Under the pieces are notes generated by a model that made no database searches, was not told where the DNA came from, and saw nothing but the letters and a program-made list of their open reading frames with translations. The translations under genes and the position numbers were made by a program. Of a stretch of DNA of 64,000 nucleotides, positions 1-11,399 are shown in pieces; within the stretch, counting starts at the first letter, position 1, and every line of letters begins with the position of its first letter. Source of the DNA: Callorhinus ursinus (Eukaryota > Chordata > Mammalia > Carnivora > Otariidae); the NCBI RefSeq assembly GCF_003265705.1, contig NW_020312859.1, forward strand, positions 4,137,851 to 4,201,850, in the 5' to 3' direction.

Positions 1-128
<128 letters not shown>

Positions 129-244
129 TAAGGGCAGAAAGCGTGTGCTGGGATGAAGGGCTCGGTGTGGGTAAGGGGAGGGGATATTTTGATGTACCTC
201 TGCTCCTTGGATCATACTCTGCCTCCATTATCTTGTGAGATCTT

Positions 245-350
245 CACTCTAATTTGGTTTTGTAGGCATGAGGGTACCCATTTTACAGATGGAGAAACTA
301 AGACCACAAACCTGGAAGTGCCAGAACTAGAATTTATAATTATGCCCTTT
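245..350 (-). repeat. MIR SINE fragment
   Basis: Contains the reversed MIR core, ccattttacagatggagaaa, followed by a degraded tRNA-like part. Ancient mammalian SINE. Confidence 0.6.
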
Positions 351-794
351 CCACGCTGCCTTCTAACCAACTTTGTCCTTTAAGGCCAGACTCCCAGGGT
401 GAAGGCAAAACTTACTACTTTAGATTCTGGGTATGTGGAATCATGAAATCTTCCCTGGAGGGACCTTAACTACCCAGTGGTCCACCAGATTCCTGTCTGA
501 CGGGTAATGCTCCTCCACAGTATTCTGGTAAAGTCTGGTAAAATCACCCTTTGCCAGAATATTTCACTACATCAGCAAAACCCTGTGTTCTTTGCCTAAA
601 AGAGTCTCTCAAGAAAGCCAGGAGGGTGTTCTGAGTTTGAATCTGTTCTGCTCTTAGGTCTGCTCCTTGGCCTTACTTTCAAAGCAAGATAAGAGAGGAT
701 CTCTTTCAGTGGAGGTAGGGGAAAGGATGGGACACAGAATTAGACACAAATTGTTGCAGCATCAGAGATATTCCCAGGGATGCTAATGTAGAAA

Positions 795-822
795 TACCAG
801 TGAGTAGCCACATGTGGCTATT
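795..822 (+). repeat. hAT-type DNA transposon, left piece
   Basis: Carries gtagccacatgtggcta, typical of the MER1/MER30-like hAT group. The rest of the element resumes at 3032 after the L1 insertion. Related copies lie at 39141-39333 and 48130-48315. Confidence 0.6.
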
Positions 823-3031
823 GAATGTATTTTGGTTTTGTTTTTTATTTTACACAAATTCATTAAGGTTTAATTGAGATACAGTATTTAAAATGGGTAA
901 TTTAACACATTTTCACGTGTGTATATTTGTGAAACTGTGATCACAGTCAAGATACTAGACATATCTATCATCCTTAGAAGTTTCCTTGTTCCCATTTGAA
1001 ATCCCTTCTTTCTGCCCCTCCTTACTCTCATCTGTCTCCGGGTGATCACTGATCTGTTTTCTGTCCCTGAGCAGTTGACCCTTGATCTTGCACAGATTTG
1101 AACTAGGTGGGCTCACTTATACATAGATTTTTTCCCCCAATAAATACAGTACAGTACTGTAAATGTATTTTCACTTACGATTTTCTTAACATTTTCTTTT
1201 CTCTAACTTCACTGTAAGAATACAGTATATAATACATATAACGTACAAAGCATATATTGACTATGTTATCGGTAAACCTTCTGGTCAACATAGGCTATTA
1301 CTCGTTTAGTTTGTGGGGGGAGACAGAAGTCATACACATATTTTTGACTATAGTGGGAGTTGCTGTTTTTAACCCCCATGTTGTTGAAGGGTCAACTGTG
1401 TATTCATTTGCATGTTCTAAAATTTTATATGAAGTCACACTGTATATACTCTTTTTATCACTCAACAGAATTATTTTGAGATTCCTCTATAATGTGTATA
1501 TATGAACTTTATTTAAATTTCTTTTTGTTGAGTAATCCTCCATTGTATGAAGATACCATGATTCCTTTATACATTCATCCGTGGATGGACATGTGGGTCG
1601 TTCATTTATGGGTTATTTAAAAACAAGTTGCTATGAACATTCACGGACTTGAATGGACGTATGGGCAAGTGCTTTCGTTTCTCTTGGACAGATGCCTAGA
1701 AGTAGAATGGCTGCGTCGTCTGGTAGATGTGTAACTTTTAAAGAACCGCTGAGCAGTTTTCCTGTATGGTTGTACCATTTTGCATTCCCATCAGCAGTGG
1801 ATGGGAGCTATCTTTGCTTACCAACATCCCTGCCAACGCTTGGTATGGTCATTCTTTTTAGTTTGAGCCATTTGAATGGGTGTGTAGTGGTACCTCCTCC
1901 TGATTCTTGTTTCCCTTTCCCTCAGGACCAGTGATGTTGAACTCCTCTCCATGTGCTCATTTGCTGGCATTCATGTGTCGTCTTTGGTTCTGTGTCTGTT
2001 TCAGTTTTTTTTTTTTTTGCACCTTTATTATTGGTTTTGTTCCCTTATTATTACATTTTGATAGTTCTCTATATGTTCTGGATACAAATCCTTCATCAAA
2101 TACATGCTTTGCAAATATTTTCTGTCTTCATCTGTGGTTTGTCTTTTCATTCTCTTAATTGTAGCATTGGAAGAGCAATTTTTAAATTTGGATGAAATCA
2201 AATTTATCGTTTTTTCTTTTTTGGATCTTGTCCTGGCATCATTTGTAAGAAATCTTTGCCTAACCGAAGGAGACAATGATTTTTTTCTTCTCTTTCCTTC
2301 TGGAGATTTTATAATTTAGCTTTTACATTTAGGTCTGTGATCCATTTTGAGTTAATTTTGCATATGGTGTGAGGTATGCATCGAAGTTCTTTTTTCTTTT
2401 GGCGTGCATTTAGATATCTCCATTGTTCCAACATCATTAGTTGAAAAAGAGCATTCTTTCTCTGCTGCGCTGCTTTTGTCCACAGAGGTAGGGGGCTATT
2501 CCTGGGCCCTTGCTCCTGTTCTGTTGATCTCTTTGTCTGTCTTTATGCCACTGTCACGCTGACTTCGTTAATGTAAGCTTTCTAATAAGTTTTGAAATCT
2601 GGTATGTTAGTCTTCCAGTTCTTCATTTTCCCAGTGATTATGGCTGTTCTAGGTCTTTTGCATTTCCATATGACTTTTAGAATCACTTTGTCAACTTCTA
2701 CATGAAAAGCCTGTTGGGATTTTGATGGGGATTGATTGCATTGAATCTGTAAATCACTTTTGCAGAGAACTATCTTAGCAATAATGACTTTTGTGAGTCT
2801 GAACATGGTATAGTTCTTCATTTATTTAAGGTCTATGGTGATTTCACTCAGCACTCACTGTAATTTTCAGTGCATAGGTCTGACACATTTTTTTGGTCAG
2901 ACTTATCCTTGGGTATCTGATATTTTTGGTATAAAAAAAATCTCCATTTCTGACTTTTACTGCTACTGTAAAGAAATACAGTTGACTTCCATATACTGAT
3001 CTTGTGTCCTACGACCCTGTTAAAGTTACAA
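823..3031 (-). mobile_element. L1M-type LINE, about 2.2 kb, interrupted by MER2
   Basis: Reverse-oriented L1: read on the - strand it runs through a large part of ORF2 to the 3' end, which lies at the left. Recognisable reversed ORF2 stretches include gtctgtgatccattttgagt (2334-2353) and ctaggtcttttgcatttcca (2650-2669). All frames are broken. The octamer tggctatt occurs at both edges (815-822 and 3032-3039) and is a plausible short target-site duplication inside the hAT host. The element is interrupted by the MER2 at 1072-1398. Confidence 0.85.
1072..1398 (+). mobile_element. MER2 (Tigger/pogo-type DNA transposon)
   Basis: A 327-bp non-autonomous element with perfect 12-bp terminal inverted repeats, cagttgaccctt and aagggtcaactg. 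The interior includes the MER2 run with acagtacagtactgtaaatg. It sits inside the L1M at 823-3031 and the L1 sequence resumes on the other side, so MER2 inserted after that L1. Confidence 0.9.
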
Positions 3032-3153
3032 TGGCTATTTACATTTAAATTAATTAAAATAAATAACGTTCTGAACTTAGATGCCCATCACACTAGTCGT
3101 GTTTCAGGTGCACAGTAGCCACGTGCGTTTAGTGGCTACCATGTTGGACAAGT
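3032..3153 (+). repeat. hAT-type DNA transposon, right piece
   Basis: Continuation of the element begun at 795: A/T-rich tttaaattaattaaaa, then gtggctaccatgttggaca, the terminal-repeat side of the MER1/MER30-like family. Confidence 0.65.
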
Positions 3154-3159
3154 GCACAC

Positions 3160-5600
3160 AGGACATTTGCAACATTGCAGAAAGTCTTAGTGGAGAGCAT
3201 AGCCTGAGCTTCAACAAAACATGAATAGTGGTTGGAAGACGCTATCTCCAGTTACCTCTACCTTCATTTATTGAAAGATCTCCACCATCTCTTCTGGCTG
3301 ACCTAGTTTGGATGTTGATCCCCAGCCCATGCCCAGCCATCTCTCTGCACATGGATGGAAGTTCATGGTATTGCTTCTCTTCTTGCATTTGAACCCATTT
3401 CCTGCAGTTGGAAAATCCCTGGGTGAAAGGGCCCCTCTCGGGGCTGACCATTCTTCCTTGCTCCTTAGCAGTGCAGTAGAATGGAAATAGTAGTAGTGCC
3501 TGACCCTCTTGCTTCCCCGGGCTGCCTGCAGACCACAAGACTCACGGCAAACTTCCATGTGTCACTCAAGTATTTAGTGTTAATTAATCTTTCAGTTGTA
3601 GTTCATACTCATGTGCATCGGGCTCTCTAGAAGCTTTGTCATTTCGATGGCATTGCCTCGGTTGGGTCAGGAGACTGAGAAGGAACAATCACAATATTTT
3701 CAACACCTTTACTTAGCTTTTCCAATTATTTTATGATGATTATTGCCTCATTTCTGAGTTGCATGTCCTAAACCTTGGCTCTATCAGCAGGAGGATTTAG
3801 AAGGTAATACAAGTATTGGAGAAAATAGGAACATATGGTGTGGAGCTCTTCCACGTCGTGTTTATTTACCTCCTTTTCAGTGTAAATCAAATCTTATTTC
3901 ACAGAACGTTTTTCAGGTGGCTTACAATGGGACATAAAGCATGACAAGATAGCACAAATTAAAAGTGAGGCAGCGGGAGATAGGGAAGGAACACACTGCT
4001 GCAGAGCTGGTCATAATGTTAAAACTGCGTTTCTCCACATCTGTGGCTTCCTGGGGCGGGCGGTCACGGGCGGAGCCCACAGCGCGGCAGCTGCCAACCG
4101 CATAAAGGAAACTTGTCAGATACACAGTTAAGAGTGTCCACAAGATAAACACAAACCAATTGGTCTGGAAACTTCTAACTTGTTCACACAGAAGCCAGAT
4201 AGGAATTGTTCCCAGGAGTCCTCATAAAGAAAACAGTGTCTGATGTAAGGCACGGCGTTCTCTCTATTGAGGGTACACACACAAGTGAGCTTCACAGGCT
4301 CGTTTCCCATATTGGTGCTCTGTGCAAAGGCAGTTTGGGGAGATGGTCGAAGAGGGAGGGGATGGGGTTGGGCAATGTGATGGGACAAAAGTCCCCAACT
4401 CTCTGCTTATCCTGGGATACTTTAGATATACCTGGTGAGTGAATAGTTTCAATAGCTACTCCTTTAAGGAAACCACCAGAAATATTGTCTCCTTCATCTG
4501 TATTTCAGGAAATACTGGGAGGTAGATGGTTTACACTGTGCACTCTGGTAAACGCTGCTTGGCTAGTTAAGTCCAGGCTTACATTCAGCAGTGTGGTTGG
4601 AAGTGAGTTAATATCTTTGTACAAAATATGAGGCACCTGATAATGACACCTGCCTGCCGCTCAGGAGGCCGCTGCACCTGATCTGACATGGGTGGAGGCA
4701 GTAGTGAATTTCTCACGAGATGCTGCTTTGGATCTGTTCCAGCACCTGGAGGAACAGCATGCAGACTGGCCACAGCTCTGTTCCACAGATCAGGGCTTCT
4801 GTGACTCAGTCTGAAAATTTCCAAAGTAAGTGAAACAGGTATACTGTGGCCAAGAGTCTACCTTTCAACAATGCTATTTCCTTCTGTAGCTTCCAAGAGA
4901 CACTGAGGTGTCACTGTTGGTCACCAAAGATAGAAACATTTTCTTATCCACCAGTTTTAAGTCAGGGAAATAAAGCCAGTGACTCTGTTTCCAGAATAGT
5001 ATGTCATTGCCCCTTCTCTCCAGCAATGAGATGAAACCCTATCGTCTGTGTTGGAGAGAATGATTGCCTTCCTTTCTGTAGAGTGGGACCCTATAGCACG
5101 CTTATCCTTAAGTGCTTTCTGATCATAAATTAGTAAGTTTGAAAGGAAGACCAGTCCATACTCCTGTTTACTGTCTCCTGGAAACTTTATATGCCCATTA
5201 GAAACCCCCAGCTGCTGGTGCCAGCTTTCGTGGAATTACAGTGCACGCTCTACCTAAGAATCAATGGATAGGATCTATGCAAAAAACATATATCCCTGAG
5301 CCTAGAACAACACCAGTCCTTTAGGGAAAAGGCTGATAGAGGCCACTAAAAATTATAAACAAGCTCATCTTGTTTGGGGGTGATTTCTCCTTGAGAAGAG
5401 TATAATGCCATGGTCTATGGTAGAAGGGCCTCATTCATAACTTGCTAATTCCTTATGTGATACATTGACCTGAGCAACCGAAACTTACAGTTTTTAAGCA
5501 TTTCTGAAGCAAGTAGATGGTGTGCACTCTGAGTGGAATGTCCAGTAAGCAGATAGCCTGAGGTTTGGGGAGCCCTTTAAAAAACAGAACAGTGCTCAGG
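3160..5600. other. Intronic sequence without recognised repeat or gene
   Basis: I see no coding exon or clear repeat here. Short open frames on both strands lack splice sites and family similarity. The one compositional oddity is a small CpG-rich patch at 4051-4098. Confidence 0.5.
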
Positions 5601-5639
5601 GTCCAGCTAGGTGGAGGTGTGCTGACAGATTATCAGCGC

Positions 5640-6175
5640 AACTCAGGGGAAATGTGTATGTGGGTTCATCTTCTCTGTAAAGTAATTTGGCAGTAGGTAG
5701 CTAAAATCTTAAAAGTACATGTTCTTCCCACAAGTAATTTTACTTTTGGGAATTTAAGAAAATAACCAGAGAGAGAAAAAAAATGTATCTTCAAGTATGT
5801 TCAAAAGGATGGAACCTGAAAACATCCTGAACATCCAGCAGAAGAAGGGACTGAAGAAGTAAATGCTGGAATGGAGTCATTAAATATTAGGTTATAGAAG
5901 TATATTGAATGCCATTTTCACAATAGGCGTTTAAGTGAAAAGAGCAGGTTATAAGACAATGTGTTCAGTATATTTTTTATCAAAAATAAACAAGAATGCA
6001 TATTTATGCACAAATATACCCATATTTATATAAATAGTATTATATGTTAATGCTATCAGACACATATCAGGGACACTTAGTAATTGACTGTGATGGTAGA
6101 TTATGTATGCTTTGTGTTTTCACCTTTTCTGTTTCATCCAAATACTTTGAAATGAATATAGGTAACTAATAGAAA
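5640..6175 (+). repeat. L1M fragment (ORF2 end / 3' UTR)
   Basis: Sense-oriented old L1. It contains degraded forms of the L1 stretches 'agtaatttggcag', 'acttttgggaatttaagaaa' and 'taagtgaaaagagcaggtta', in the order expected near the ORF2 end. No open frame survives. Confidence 0.7.
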
Positions 6176-6207
6176 AAAACCGCGAGGCCCAGCAGACTTA
6201 GAAGCAG

Positions 6208-6276
6208 CCCCCCCCCCCCCCCCCCCCTCCCCCCCCCCCCCCCCCCCACAAAACCCCTTCCCCCGGGGGGGGGGGG
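6208..6276. repeat. Poly-C / poly-G low-complexity block
   Basis: About 40 C's with a single T, a short spacer, then C's directly followed by a run of G's. The C-then-G arrangement is unusual in a mammalian intron and may be a sequencing or consensus artefact. Confidence 0.9.
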
Positions 6277-6819
6277 TCAGAAATATTCTGTATGTGGCAC
6301 CTGGTCTTTATGGAAGACTGTGGCTCACGGTGTCAGCTCCACTGCAGGGCTTATTTCCAGGCGTCCCTACAAAGCATTTGCTTCCCTATGGCTTTGTACA
6401 ACAAATGACATTTGACGCGTCACAGAAATGAGGCCGTGAGTCTAAGCACTTGGCACAGATCTCAGTAGGGACAGCATATGTGTTTCAACAAATCACACGC
6501 ATCGGACCGGGAGCGGACCCTAATCTGGCAGGAAAAGGCTCTTGCCCTGTGAGCGCATCAGCTCCACAGCAGTCACACCAGGGCTGACGAGATAAGCAGA
6601 CAGGTCAGTCCTTTCTGCAGCCGATGTTTCCGGTCAGCCTGGTTCCCTGCTCTCTGTAGGGCTGCCGCTGGCTCAGGGCTGTGCATGTGCTGGACCCGGC
6701 TCCTACCTCTTGCCTACATCTGTACCAGGTGTCCCTTCCGTGCGGGTAATAACACATTGATGGCTTGGTTACACATAGGATGGACTTGATTCTCATCGCC
6801 AGGCTTTCAGAGAGTTGCT

Positions 6820-6960
6820 ACTTTTAGCCCTCTTTGTAGATGAGACTAAGTCTTGGAGGGGGCTAGTGAGCCCCACAGGCCAGAGCCCCGTAGGTCTTGA
6901 GCGGTGGAGGCAGGATTGGAATGTCTGTCTCACATTCTTCTGTCCTGAGCGTCCTACCAT
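6820..6960 (-). repeat. MIR SINE fragment
   Basis: Degraded reversed MIR: 'gtagatgagactaagtcttg', then 'gaggcaggattggaatgtct' in the usual order. Confidence 0.5.
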
Positions 6961-7677
6961 GGTCACCTCGTAGACCTGACACTTAGGTCACCATGCCAGA
7001 CTTTCCTTCCCTACAGGTGGCTTCCTATTAAAAAATTTTTATTTAGCACATATTTATACACCGTTAATTCACACTGTACTAGATTTGTGTTTCTTAAATT
7101 TACAAAGAAAAATCAACAAAAATACCCTTGGAATTTTTTTTTTCCAAATTGCTCCCGTCCAGTTGCCTTCTTACTTCTCCCCTTCTTAGCCACATTTCCT
7201 AAACGTGATGTCTACACTTGAAGTATGGCTCTCTTCAGCTCCCCACTCCCTTCCCAGAAGTGGCCCTTGTGCAGGTCACTGGTGATTTTCTTGTTGCTAA
7301 AGCCAATGGTGGTGATGGTGATGGTTCCTTATATATTTCTGTGTTTGATGATGCTGACCGCCCCTCCTTGGAGATCTTCCTGCTCTCTTGGTTCCATGAA
7401 ATAATCTACTCATAACCATGAAAGGTCTGAGTGTTTACCTTCTTTGCAGGCCGTTAGCCTGCACAGATTCATAGATGCTGGCAGAAGATGTGAGACTCAT
7501 GGGTCAGAGACAAAGGACTTCATTCGTCACCACACAGCAGGCAGCATGACCTTCATGTTTGGGACAGTTCCTGCCCTCCACCCCTGCCCCCAGCCAAGTC
7601 CAGTGAGAATGATGTGAGGGTGGATCTGGGCCAGGTTTGCTTACAGTGGGGAACCCTGTGCTTAGGAATCCCCAACT

Positions 7678-7800
7678 TTTTATTGTTAGCTTTATTGAGA
7701 TATAATTTATAAAGCATAAAGCTTAGCAAGTCTAGAATTCAGTGCCTTTTAGTGTATTTGCAGTCATGGCCCCATCATCACATGCTTTGTCTTTCCTTCT
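7678..7800 (-). repeat. L1M 3' fragment
   Basis: Reversed L1M tail text 'tttattgagatataatttat' followed by 'attcagtgccttttagtgta'. Confidence 0.6.
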
Positions 7801-7999
7801 TTTCACCTGTAGGTACCTTAGATCAAAAAACAGCTCCTTCAGGCAACCCGGGGGATGAAAAACTTGCTGGGCTGTGGATCTACAGAAGGTTGCTTTCTCC
7901 CCAGTTTCTCTGTACCTGATACATGGACCCCTCCTCCCTCATCCTTTGTAGCACGTCTCTGAGGACTGTAGCCAACTCACACCTGGAAATTTCTCTTCA

Positions 8000-9800
8000 C
8001 ACACTTATTCTTTCCTCCTTCATTTCCTAATGCCCTTTCCTGGGGGTCTTCCCTTAGCCCACCCTCAGTTTATGCACTTCAGGATTTGATCTCTGCTCCT
8101 CCCAGCCTCAGTGCCTGGGAGCTGGGGGAAGAGTGGTGAGCGAGGCGCACCTGCTTTGTGTCCTCATGGGGCTTACCTTCTGACAGCTGACACAGATATT
8201 AGGCAACTGAGACAGAGTTCAATATTTCAGCACATATGTGACCAGGCTACCAGGGGAAGAGAAGGGTTTTTCGGGAGATGCTCTACGAGTATCTATCTGA
8301 GATGTGCCCTTGGAGGAAGTGGCCTTTGATTGGAGTTCTGAGGGGGAACCTGGAAATTGCCAAAGGAGATGGTGCCACACAGGGAAGTGGCACGTGTGCT
8401 GACCCTTCACCACCTGCTCACCCTCTTTGCTCAGGGCTTCCCACTCCCTATGGGGCTTAATCCAGGACCCTCCTGACTCTGCAGGAACTCTGATCCCTGG
8501 TATCAACCCCAAATGAGCAGTCAGCCATGCATGCAGGGGGCCCTTGGGAGGGCTTCAGCACAGCTAATCAAAAATGATTTATGTCCACTTCTATTTCTTT
8601 TAACTTTTAATAAAAAATAATCAAAAGCTATTCTTTAGAGACTACCAGAGAGGTACAAATATGGTCTTAAGAGAATCAGTGAGTCAGGCTTTAGTGACTT
8701 TTCAAATGTCATGCCATTGAAGAAGTAGGACTTGAAGTGAAAAGAATATTCATTTACAAACGAACTGTGAGAATTTCACCTGAATATTTTCTAGCCAGGA
8801 AAGAAGGCTTCCAGGATTCTGTATTAGAGCATCTTGTGTGAAACAGGCATCCTGTCTGTAGCACAGCCTTTTCCTTTTATTAAAGAGAGTACTGTTTCCA
8901 CTTTGACCAATCACAAATCAATTACAAACCTGCATGCTCTCTCTGAAATAATAATAATAATGACAGTCATTTTTGCAGGCTATGTCTTATCTCTCCGTGA
9001 AGGGAATAATGCCCTGACATAGGAGCGGAGGGGAGGGGGCATTGCAGAACGGCAAGGCCATTAGAGCTGCAGCTGTAATAGGGTATCGTGAAAACAGCAG
9101 ACTCTGCGTGGCATCAGGTGCTTTTCTGGCTTCCTCTCTAGGTAGTTCCTGAGGATAGGTCTTGCCTGGGGCTGGAAGGATGCGTGTGTGCTCGGGCCAG
9201 AAATGTTCAAGTGTGGTTATTGGCAGCCCCTTTTCTTGCAAAGAGTGACTCTCAAATGACGTAAAAAAAAAAAGTGGCTAAGGAAAGGTGGAATTCGAGT
9301 TGTTTTAAAAGAGTCAAGCTGATGAAAGGGGAGAAAGAAAAACGAGAGATTTCTAAGGATGCTGTTGCCACGATTGGAGAGGCAGGAGTATAAAATGGGA
9401 TCAAGCAAGACCACCGCTTAGGTTACACAGTGCCTTCATTCAGTTGAGAACGTGTGTCCCCCCCGCCCCCTCCCGGATGGGTGAATTGGACAAAGGTTCA
9501 CCTTCTGGGCAGATGCATCCTCATGGACTTAGAGCTTGGCAAGCAGACAAAGCCTCTGGGCAAAGCAGATAACCTTCTTCCAGTGGGCTCCATCAGCCAG
9601 TGGGTCTGGACTCTGGTTTGCCAGGACAGTTCGAGCTGGCTCTGAATGACGCACCAGTGGCTGGGCATTTCTGGTGCAGTGACCAGTTGCTCAACTACAG
9701 GAAGTGGTCTGGATTTAAGGAATGTTTCCATCCATGTATTCTGTGGTATGGTTTGACTCCTTACTTTCCATTGAGGGACTTAAGACAGCAGTAACCTTTA
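8000..9800. other. Intronic sequence without confident annotation
   Basis: No exon or well-supported repeat is visible. The part around 8140-8260 vaguely resembles L2. An AT-rich stretch at 8560-8760 has no repeat signature that I recognise. Confidence 0.4.
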
Positions 9801-9831
9801 CGTCTTGGAAACCTAGGACAAAGTGAGCAGT

Positions 9832-9941
9832 GTCAGCATCACTTGGTAACTTGTTAGAAATGCAGATTATCTAGCCTTGCCCCTGACTACTGAATCACCC
9901 TCCAGGTGATTCCAGTCTCTGCTGACTTTTGAGAACCACTG
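9832..9941 (-). repeat. MER5A (hAT-Charlie) fragment
   Basis: Pattern 'cagcatcacttggtaacttg', then 'ttagaaatgcagattatct', then 'ctactgaatcac', ending 'ttttgagaaccactg', which is the MER5A layout on the minus orientation. Confidence 0.75.
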
Positions 9942-10324
9942 TTTTAGATTCATGAAGTTGGGTTAAGAAAACCTCACCTGAACCTAATAGCCTGTCAGGT
10001 ATGCCATTGCTTAATAATGTACTCAGAGAGTCTGTTAGCCAAGAATGTGGGAAGATACTTGGGCAATGCGTCTTCACGTAGATACTTCTGACTTAGAGAC
10101 CACTGAGGTTTCCAGAAAGCTAGGCATCTGGACTTCTGTCACAGCATTTCCCAAACTGTTTTCTCTGGAGCCATCATTTCCTGCAAGATGGCAGTTGGTG
10201 TTCTTTGAATAAGCAAAGTAAGTTTCTGGAACACTGCACGCTCTACCCTCCCCTCACAGAGTCCTGGTGTAACTGTGCATGGTCCTATAGGGATGGCAAT
10301 TGGGCAATGGGATAAGGCCTCAGT

Positions 10325-10420
10325 CTCTGGAATCAGATCACCTGGGTCCACATGCTAATTCCGTCACTCAGCAAAGTCAGACAAGGACTTGCTACTGCCC
10401 ATGTGGTTGGTTCTGACTCA
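10325..10420 (+). repeat. MIR start, degraded, next to MER5-like bases
   Basis: 'ctctggaatcagatcacctg' followed by 'ggtccacatgctaatt' resembles the MIR 5' part. The following 'actcactgagtcagaatctg' is MER5-like. The host repeat was broken by the L1 at 10441. Confidence 0.45.
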
Positions 10421-10440
10421 CTGAGTCAGAATCTGCCTTT

Positions 10441-10665
10441 TTTTAAAAATTTTTAAAAAATTTTTATTGTTATGTTAATCACCATACATTACATCATTTG
10501 TTTTGGTGCAGTGTTCCATGATTCATTGTTTGTGCATAACACCCAGTGCTCCATGCAGAACGTGCCCTCCTCAATACCCATCACCAGGCTGACCCATCCC
10601 CCTCCCCCGTCCCCTCTAGAACCCTCAGTCTGTTTTTCAGAGTCCATCGTCTCTCCTGGTTTGTG
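10441..10665 (-). mobile_element. Young L1, 3' UTR only (5'-truncated)
   Basis: Poly-T at the left (the element's tail), then the caniform-type L1 3' UTR in reverse: 'gttaatcaccatacattaca', 'acacccagtgctccatgcag', 'cagagtccatcgtctctc'. It ends where the consensus would continue into ORF2. Similar copies lie at 18733, 61648 and 63161. Its C-rich strand could form a G-quadruplex on the opposite strand. No clean target-site duplication was found. Confidence 0.85.
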
Positions 10666-10720
10666 CTTGACCTATTTCTATCTCAGTTTCCTCATTTTTA
10701 AAACAGGAGTAGTAATAGGG

Positions 10721-10908
10721 CTTCTCTCATGCTTTATGGTGCATGAGAAGCACCTGGAGGGTTTGTTAAGACAAAACTGGACTGGCTCTATCCCTCGAGT
10801 TCCTGATTTAATAGGGTTAGGGTGGGGCCAGAGATTTTGCATTTCTAACGGGTTCCCCAGGGGATGCTCCTGTGGTGGGTGTGCAGACCACACTTTGAGA
10901 ACCAGTGT
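10721..10908 (+). repeat. MER5A (hAT-Charlie), near full length
   Basis: Runs from a degraded terminal repeat through 'agaagcacctggagggtttg' and 'tttgcatttctaacgggttc' to 'cacactttgagaaccagtg', almost the complete 189-bp MER5A. Confidence 0.88.
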
Positions 10909-11204
10909 TCTGGATCATTCTAAGAGCACAGTTGACTCTGTGCCGGCCCTGTTGTCCTCCACGAAGCATGCTACTTTAATACCCAACTTTATACTTGACC
11001 CTTTTTGCCATTTTGTTGGAATTTTAGCCCAGCCTGTAAATTCCTCTGGGCAGAAATTACACCTTCCACACTCCATACTTTTTCATTTTGTGTTTCGTTG
11101 AATAATGAGGACATTTCCAGTGTTGTTAATAATAGAATAGGGAAGGGGAAAAACTCAGATTGCCAACCCCAATAAACAGTGTCTACAAATGGATATCAGC
11201 CCTG

Positions 11205-11262
11205 GGATTCTCTTTAAAATTTGCATTTCCAGTAGCTTTTCAGGTGATGCTGATGGTCCAGG
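11205..11262 (+). repeat. MER5A-like fragment
   Basis: 'ttgcatttccagtagctttt' then 'caggtgatgctgatggtcc' matches the right half of MER5A. Confidence 0.5.
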
Positions 11263-11304
11263 AAGCCCTCCCCCCTGCAAAGCACTTTCATAGAGATTTT
11301 TAAA

Positions 11305-11392
11305 GGATTAAGTGAATTCTGTCATGTAAGCCAGTTAACACAGTGCCTGGCATAGGCTACGTACTCAAAAATGTTAATGTGACTTTTACCTA
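11305..11392 (+). repeat. MIR 3' part
   Basis: 'cacagtgcctggcataggct' followed by 'actcaaaaatgtta' is the MIR 3' end. Confidence 0.6.
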
Positions 11393-11399
11393 ATAAATG

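Noticed and set aside
10472..11101. 209-codon open frame on +
   Set aside because: It runs through an L1 3' UTR and a MER5A element, with no conserved domain. Open by chance.
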